Assembly: GCF_032854445.1 (NCBI RefSeq)
Contig: NC_088300.1
Span: 19,389,608 to 19,453,607 of the forward strand
DNA from: Liolophura sinensis
Lineage: Eukaryota; Mollusca; Polyplacophora; Chitonida; Chitonidae
Reading direction: 5' to 3'
Length of the DNA: 64,000 nucleotides
Shown piece by piece: positions 42,301 through 51,600 of the stretch (positions within the stretch are counted from its first letter, which is position 1; every line of letters begins with the position of its first letter). The notes beneath the pieces were generated by a model. The model had not been told where the DNA came from and made no database searches. It was given only the letters and a program-made list of their open reading frames with translations. The translations under genes were made by a program, and so were the position numbers.

Positions 42301-45300
42301 CTGTGAAGAGGAAATGCACTGATATGAAATCATATCACTGAAACACCACACCTAAATAACAATGAACCAATAGAAAGGCAAGTGACGCTTGACTACACAA
42401 AGTTCTACAATGTTGAAAGCTACACAAAAGTAAGCTGAACACATCTGTTTCTGTCTATCAGCACTGCCATAAAACCATACTAAATAACCTGTTAAATAAA
42501 TAATGATAAGTGGTTGTCTCAACACCATTTCTATACCTTTTTGTTTTGCTCACAGGTATAAAAAGCGACTTGCCTATATGGCTGGACTCCTGGCCCTAAG
42601 ACTGCCAGGTTTTAGGTTACGATATTTGGTTAAGGTTGATGGGTTGTACATGATAAATTAATACAGCCAGGTATTACTGGTCTGGGACTTGCCACGACAA
42701 TCCACAGTCTGACTGAGGGCACAACAGTGCACGATTGTCTGGCCACTGTCAGACGCCCAATCTTACCTGTCCAGTAGTATCAGGCCAGGTGTAAGGCCTA
42801 AGAAGAAGGGTGGTGGCAGAGTAGACGCGGGGTTGGGATTTCAGCCGGATCCAGCCGTCCCATCATCAGGCATCCAATCAACCAGCTCTATGTATACCCA
42901 CCACATAACCTTATCATTGTTCACACAGCTTGCAGTGTTTCGCAATAAATTTTTCTAGCCTTATAAATCATTTTCACATGACCTGGACATTATTTGAACA
43001 GTTGTTTCTGTAAAAGCACAGTATATATGTTGATGTTACAGCGCAAATTAACATGTGACTATGCGTCTACTCAGAACGAGAAACTCCAAGTCATGATGGG
43101 TTTTCACAGCGGCCATTTTTCTAGACATTCTTACCATCTAAATCCACTTTACATGATTTTCCACAGACATATTACAGGCCTTATACAGTCAAAACCAGGA
43201 TAGAGTGAGAGTGCACATGTACATAAAGTCAAACATAGTTGTGTCCAGAAATAATTCAAATTATATTTTTTTTTTCATTTTTTTCACAAAAATGCTATAT
43301 TTTCTAAGAGGATTTCTTTAGACCTCATATTCAAAAGGTTTTTCACATTATTTTGGGCATCTAAAATCAATTAATCTTGTAATAGAATGATCCCATGGTT
43401 GTTTGTCAGAGATAACTTTACAGAAAATAACTACAGATCGGTACATGTATTTTCAAAATGTTCTGCACTCAAATAAAGAAATTCTTACGGGACGATCACA
43501 TCACTTAGACAGCCCACTGAACCTAATCTACTTCAATTAATTTTAAGGTGCATCAAATATGACATTTTTAAGGAATTTCTTGTTAAGAAAAATTCGACGC
43601 ACCATAAAAAAATACTTGAAGTAGATAAGACACCATCTTAGAAAATATAGCATTTTTGCGGAAAAAAATGTTCCACAAAAACAAGTGAAAATAGTTTTGG
43701 GTACAGTTTTGCACGGCACTTTGAATGAGACTGATTCTGTTACAATGTTTCTGTTAACTTCACAGCTTACAAGGGCCAGTTTCGCAAAACTTTGTCAGTC
43801 ACATTTTATGCAACTTTTTTTGTAAAAGACATTGAAGACAGTAAGATAAGGCCACATCATTTACGAGAAAATTTACGAAAAATTGATCTACGATGTTTTG
43901 TAAAAGTGGCCCCTGGTGCACTCATAAGAACACAAGATACTGGATGAACTGAATATGCTCTTTTATCCACAGGTACACAACAATGAGAAAAAAAAAAAAT
44001 TTCTTTTGGGCACTTCAATTCAGATTTGAAATTCTGAAACAGCTACATTTAAATGTCCATGGTGTCTATATCAAAACAAAACAGACAGAAACAATTCTGA
44101 GCCAGATAAATGTACATGTATATGCATGAAGCAGGAATAGTCTCCAAACTTCTAAAGCTATATGAAAAAAATGGGATAGATGGACATTGTCAGTGTGATC
44201 TGTGTATTACATTACCCTACTCATACTAGTTTACAAATATAAGCCAATTACAGAATGATATACTAAACTGACCAAACAGAAACATTGATTGGCCAAGACC
44301 AATTTAACAGACCAAAACTCATAATTGTTCTACTAAAATTAGTTTTCAAAATATGCTCCAGTAAACTATAAGAAAAAGTCCAGCACAGGCACGAATGGAT
44401 GCACATGTAACCTGTCAGTTTCACGATCCGTCTCTATGCTAGTTTTTAAAACACGATCAAATCACTATATTCATGTACCTCACCACTGTCAGTGAAATTG
44501 CCGGGGACATGTAATACGTATACAGGGATGACCACTACAGCATATATCCACTTTTATATACATATCTATATATATCTAAAGTGCATCTGAAAATGAAAAC
44601 AAAATATTCTTGTGTTTCTTAAATACACGTATTTATACATTTAGATGCATTACATTATAACGTCAAAGTTAACACTGAGTTGTGAAAATTGTGAAAATAT
44701 TAACACGATCAAGTTTGGTAAATGTCTATGTCAAAAACCAGTGTTCAGACTGGTTTAGAAGTTCTGTCCTTTTCAATCATCCATTGGCTCTTGATTTCCT
44801 CACTTCCTCAAAATGAAAATGTACATGTAAAATGCAAGCATAAAAAGGATGTATTATATTATAAATGTATGTGCTTTTTTTTTGGACTTTGCAAGTAATG
44901 TAACGATAATCTATTTTATGTTCTTTGCAATCTAACAACTATGCAGGCTTACAAGTTATAATGTTATAAGTACCAAGCCTGCAATGATTTGTCGGTGCAG
45001 TTTTCTTATGAGCTCTGGTGAAAAGCCGTGTTATCACCCATTAAATCATTACCAGTGCAAACACTACGACAGCAGACAGTTATAAATGGCCACATATCTG
45101 TGTTTCTACAAACTAGTACAAGGGAACACCAGGCGATGTCAGTCAGACGCGATAAGCAACGCCAACACTTTTTACCTGAGCTATTTTGGATCTCTTTCAT
45201 GTGAAGAACAAACAGTAAAAGCTATACTGTATCTGGTACTGAAGGCCTGCTATACATGAAACACTGTCTCCTAGAGACGCATGAGGGGAACCCAGATACA

Positions 45301-48300
45301 TTCTGTTCAAACTTCACATGAAACACATGCACCTAACAGATATTTCAAAATCAAACAATATCTATTTTAATTTGTAACTGTCTATATATAGACAAATGTT
45401 CTACATTGGTTAGTTTAAGCCAAATGTTGGAAATATATCTATATATTCCAACATTTTGCTTAAACTAACCAATGTTGAACACTTAATAAAACAATTCATG
45501 TCTAAAGCTATTAAACACATCAAAACACTGGCTGGCTAAGATTCTCTTGCCCTTTAGTCGACCAATCAGATCAAGTGTTCAAGTCTAGGTCTCATTGCCA
45601 GTAGTTTTACTACATTTTTTTTTTGCTTTATGTCATACTCAAGAAATTTTGGCTTATAAACAATTTAATTTTCATCTATATGGGTGGAAGTAACTAGAGT
45701 GGACAAAGTAAATCACTGAAGACCACTTGTCTTCCATGAACATTAGTATCCTGGACAGTTTTTGTTTTCAAGGCCCCATTAACTGTAAGAACTCTGCAGT
45801 TTTCGGTCTACTGAGTGCATGTGCATTTACATTAGGTACTTAGCAAAGGGTAGTAGTTTCCCCTGGCATTCTGCTTTCCTCCACCCATAAACCTGTCCAC
45901 TGTAATATCAGCAAAAAATATCTGAGTACAGTGTAGCATTTATCACATAAATAACACACACAAAAATTATTTCTATTGCATTAAGTATTTTTTAAGGATA
46001 TAAAACAAAAATATGTATGCTACATTATTTCAAAAAAACCCAAAAACACCAGTATGAGAGAAGTGTATATTTAATGATTTTAAAAGAAGCTACATGTGCT
46101 GTACAGTGAATGGGTCTTTGTCTTACACTAAGTTTGTACAATCTAGCCTACGTGTACACGTAATCATTTTATAATTAAAATCATACTGCCAGTCTTCAAT
46201 ATTTAATAATAAATATGCACAACTTAATGCTCAGTAAGCTTTGTCCAGCAAGTGGAGAAAGGCAGTGGTTTAGTGGCTAGAGATGCTTGCCATTCAATCA
46301 TTAGGACACATGAGGTACAGGTTCAAACCAATCCATGGACAAGGAATTTGTAGACTGACCTATTCTCTCTACTTGTTGGCTTCATAACAGTACCAGATCA
46401 ACGAAGCTTGGGCGAGGCAGTTTACGTAGTCTTGTGTTAACTGCAGACTAATTGTCTGTCAACAATACATTGTCGTGTGCATATCTGTACGCCATATGTT
46501 TTGCCTGTAACTTGTCAAAGGTCTGCGTCTTAAGCCAGGAACTTAGGTTTCCTCAACTTATGTTACTGACCGCCACCATGTAAGTCAAAAAGTACCAAAT
46601 GCAGTGTTAAGCAACAATCAAATAAATAAATCATTCAAGAGGTTTAGAAGGATTGAAATGGCAGCTTGCTAAAGGTGAAAAGCAGCCAAAATTCAGCAGC
46701 AGCTGATCATCTCATAAAAATAAATTAAACACAGGCTATATTCCTGTTTAAACGGTCTCATGTTTTGGGATTCACATTTGCAAAATCCACTTGCACCTTA
46801 TTTGCAAAGACTACAAGATATATAACTTGTACAGCACATTTCAGAAATATAGCCCTGTTTGCCAAGAACAGTAAACCTTGGGAGAGCTTGGCTCAATTTC
46901 TTCCACTGTATATGTGACCACATCAGTGACATGGTCTACAGTCTTAAACATCACATACTGCATCAGTCAACACGTTAAATGAATAAAAAGATAAATAAAT
47001 CAAAGCAAAACATTTCACTTCTTCAAAAATACATGTACTTGCTTATTCAGAGAAGATTTCAAAGTAATCCTATTTGTTCAAAATCTGAAAGTAGGGATAC
47101 AGTGTAGAAGAAAACATCATCAAAAACAACTGTTACCTGATGGGGCTAAAAATAGTACTATCTTGTTATCACACTGAAAAGAACACTAAACCCCCAGCCA
47201 ACAAATCCATAATTATTTGCCACAATTCAGGGCAAACAATGTATAATACATGTCTGTTATTCAGTTTAATGGGATCAAACAATTATATCCTGTGAAAGCA
47301 TACACAAAATATCACAATGAACTGAAAGTACTTGAGTGTTAATAATGAACGGCCTCATGTAAAAAAAAAACTGCTTTCCATCGCCGTCTATTCAGATTTT
47401 GTTTGCCACCACAACATTTTACATGTCCTTTGTTGTGGTGATAAAAATGTACATTATGGTGTTTAAAGTAATATTTATTGTAATGTGGGAGCACAACAGA
47501 TTAAGCACAGCTTTTACTGGTCCAGTGACTGGAGGAATGCTATTTCTGAACTTCATTCAGAGTTATGTCCACAAGTAACAAAAAAAAAATTCCACGCTTT
47601 CATTAAAGGAAAAGACCTCTAAAAATGGAAGTAGGCATAACTTAATAGACCACTTAAAGTATGCATGAATATACTTTTATTTTATTTTTTTAGATTTCTG
47701 GGAAGAGAGATCAAGGCATTCAAATGTCTGAATTCTAACGTGTACTTTATGGACTATACTATCAGAGTTAAGTAACTCTGATGTCACAGGAAGATTTTCC
47801 AACTCTAATCACGACCCTGAGTATTGGAATAACTCTTTCCACCCATGACTTAAAGATTACTGAAATTATGCTCACAAAAACTCCTTCCTTCTAGTCAACA
47901 TCAGGAAAAAAAGTGACGTGACGTAAAAGTTTCTAGATACCGTCACTCGGTATGGCTCATAAAGCCCACCAGAGAACTCAAATATTTGAATGCCTTTCAA
48001 CACTCTTCAAAAAATCTTAAAAAATAAATGATAAATAAAGTATTTTTACGTATAGTTTTCAGTTGTCTGTATGATGAACCTTACTTCATATTTTAACTTT
48101 CTTTTACTTTAAGGAAACAAATAAGTTTTCATATTTTTTATGAGGCCCAACCAACAAAAATGTCTCAACCTTGCTTGTACTCATGTACATGTACGCATAA
48201 AATATGTGCATCTCTTGTTATTCATGTCCAGTTCTACAGACATTTGAATTCTCTTTCAAAACAGGTAACTGATGTTGCTTGTTAACATCGCGCTTCAGAT

Positions 48301-48609
48301 CTCCACCTGCACTCAGTCAACAAGTTTTCTAATAACCTGCATTATATCAGCATACTGTGCACATTTTCATTCTACACTGAGCACAAGCACAGATGTTAAT
48401 ATACAGGTAATACACATATTCATACAATGGTTACTGACACAAGTGTACTAGAGTGGTCTCCCTTGAACTGGTTTCCTCTGGTTAGAGATCTACATGTACA
48501 TCAGAAATGGAACAAAAATATCATGTCTTATGTGGCAAACAGTAGTATAGATCACCTTTATGACAGTGTCTAAGATGGTACAAAGTTATTTGCTGACTTT
48601 ATATGTGTA

Positions 48610-48666
<57 letters not shown>

Positions 48667-51600
48667 TTAATAAGCATTTGTATCCACATGAAATATTCAG
48701 CCAAGTCAGACAAATACATAACCATGTTTAGAATATGTATACAGATGTATGATGTCAGTCCAGATAAGCAGCTCTACTGATTTGGTAGGTAACATGTTTA
48801 GCAAAGCAAAATTCTATACCCTCAATAAAGTAAAACATACAAGTACATGACAGGCCCTCAGTAGACTACATATATTCGATTGAGGTCTGTTTCTCAAAGG
48901 GGTCATAACACTATGCTGGTCTAATCACCATGACATCGCATACTGATGGCAAAAGCTGCCTTGGTATTTGCAACTGTGCAACATTACGATCCCTTTCAGA
49001 AACATCCCCCAGAATCTTAAATTTCCACCAATAAAGCTCGCAAGCCTGTATGTCATACTCTCAGTAATTTGTCAAACTGTTTACCTCTACTCATGCATAA
49101 TTACATGAACACTGAATATATTCATTTATTTGATTGTTGTTGAATGTTGTATGAATTTTTCAATTAAATTACGTTGCTATGGGTGTAGGGAACTGGAGTG
49201 CTACCAGTTAACCACCTCACTTCACAGATCTCTGATAAACTTCCTGACTTAAAGCTTCAGCTGAACCAGTAATAACATACAAGCTCATTGGTCTAATGCA
49301 AGAAGCCTATGCTTTACATGTCACGCCACTGAGGGCTCTGCCAAATTACACATAAATGTACAAATGAAAGGCCAAAGGTCAATCTGCAACAAATGACCTT
49401 GATTCTGCATTTACTGCCATACATGTACATGTTGAACCTACAAAACTGAAAACTGCTAGAAAATGTAGAGTGTGATCTCTTCTTCAATCAATTGTCACCA
49501 ACTTGATGCCAGTTCACATGGTTGCACAATCACATAAGGAAAGATAAAAAGTTAATTTGAAACCAAGACGTTTGGTTCTCAGCTTATGAGGTGACTAAGC
49601 TGAATTTATACTCAGTGGGAATAGCATGTAGTAAAAGACTGATAATGGGTGGTAAATTTTGTCTGGCATCTTAAGCATTTATTTAAATGTAGAAGCATTT
49701 AAATATGTAGGCCATCTGCAGATCAGTTTCCATACTAAACAGCGATCAACTGCTTGTTGTACATTGGTGCAACTTAACTTCAAGGCGAACTTAATATTGA
49801 GAGGATAATACTTTGTCAAGATGGCGGATACTTATGTCAAACTTTTGATAGCTCAAGAGTCACAACGCACCAAGAAGTACAGATACATGTAAGTGTAAAA
49901 CTAATAAAGAAACACTTTACATCTAAAATCGGAGAAACTTTGCTTTCAATCATACCTTTTCTACAGGGTGTACAAGACATTTTTATTATTACATTTGTAA
50001 CCTTTTCTTAATGCCCCGGCCTTGTGTAAATGAGGTTCCATGATGATTTCCTTCACACCGGCCGAGGTGACAGTCATGATGGACAGGCTTGGTGACAGGG
50101 AACTCTGTAGACTAGTGAATCAGAGGTTTTTATGATAATGATACATCTAACAGAAAACCCTCTCAAAACCCTGGGTATTTACCCACACTTGTAACTTCTG
50201 TAGTATTTCCTCCCTGACATTTTCTCAATCAGCAAATCTTTGATCAAGGGGATCGCACTTTTATTGCACTTATTATCAGCTCCTGTTACCATCAATCGTA
50301 CGAAACATTTCTTGTCCACAACCCAGAAAATACTTCACCATCTCAAACTTGTGCATGCAGGATTGTGGTGTTGAGAGGGCTATACTCCACGGTGTGGACT
50401 TTACATTTGTCATGCACAGAGGACGATTTTTATGTGTAAATAGCTATCAGCATGACGAAAAGCCTCCATCATGGTCATGATGGTGAATAATCAGCATAGC
50501 ACTGAAAATGCGAACACGGCTGTTCAAAACTTCTGCCAGTTTTACATCTAAAAATGACCCATTTGAAAGATGGTTTTCATCCAACAAAAGGGCAATAGCT
50601 GATTGGCAAAATGTTGGGTAGGAAGTGCTAAGTGCAGACAGGAAAATACCCAGTTTGTTAGAAGGGACATTTGTTAAGCAGTGTGTTGTTGGCCTACAAC
50701 ACCTAATTCATTAGGTTACGAGCTGAGAAGTTGGGCTTTACCTGAGGCCTGCACCGCCTTACACAAAGACACTGTGTGATTGTCTCTGTAAAGTTACCAG
50801 TACAGGCTTTTTTGACTTGATGAAGGGCCTGTGCCAATATGGGTTACTGTTAAACTGCCATGGAATGTCAATTGCACCTAACCATGGCTTTGTAATTTGT
50901 GGTGCAAATGTTACATACCGATACCCTAAATGTTTTAACATGACTACATGTCTTGGCTTGGAATCTTAAGACAGAAATAATGGAAATTAAGTTTTCAATA
51001 ATTCTTCAGCACCAACATACAATACACGATCCAACTCATGTTGGTAAATGACGTCCAGCATGAACGGACGACGGCAACATCTACTACACTCATCAGCCAT
51101 GCACTGCAGTGGTTAGGCTTAGCCCTGAAAGACTCCAACTCCTTTTGTTATACTGGCCTAGTGTCATAGGATTGACAACGCTTACAATGTATATTTCATA
51201 CTCAACAAGGCTGATTGTCTTTGTTTTCGAAAAGTCTTGTGCATATAAAACACACCAACCTAAAGATGTGCTTTCCGCACCCACTGCACCTCCTCCATTA
51301 ATCCCTACTCAATTTAGAATAGACTGATTATAGCCGAGGAGCTTATACTGGGGAAGCTTCCATGGCTATAATAACTCTTTTCTAAATCGAGTATGGACGT
51401 ATGGTGGCGGGTGCGGAAAGCACGTCTTTAGGTTGGCGCGAGACTCGTTTGATAACAAAGACAATCGGTCTTGACCTCCGTTGAGTAAGAAATTGCCACT
51501 GGAAGCGTCGAGAATCCAGCGACGCTAGGCCAGTATAAGAAAAGGAATTGGAGCCTGTCGGTGCTAGGTTAGACAGGGGCATTTTTTTTTTTTTTGTTAT

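Noticed and set aside
50755-50798. Possible exon on the minus strand in TRIP11 intron 1 (44 nt with CTCAG|GTAAAG donor)
   Set aside because: It would enter in phase 1 and leave in phase 0, which breaks the join to exon 2 that already fits exon 1.
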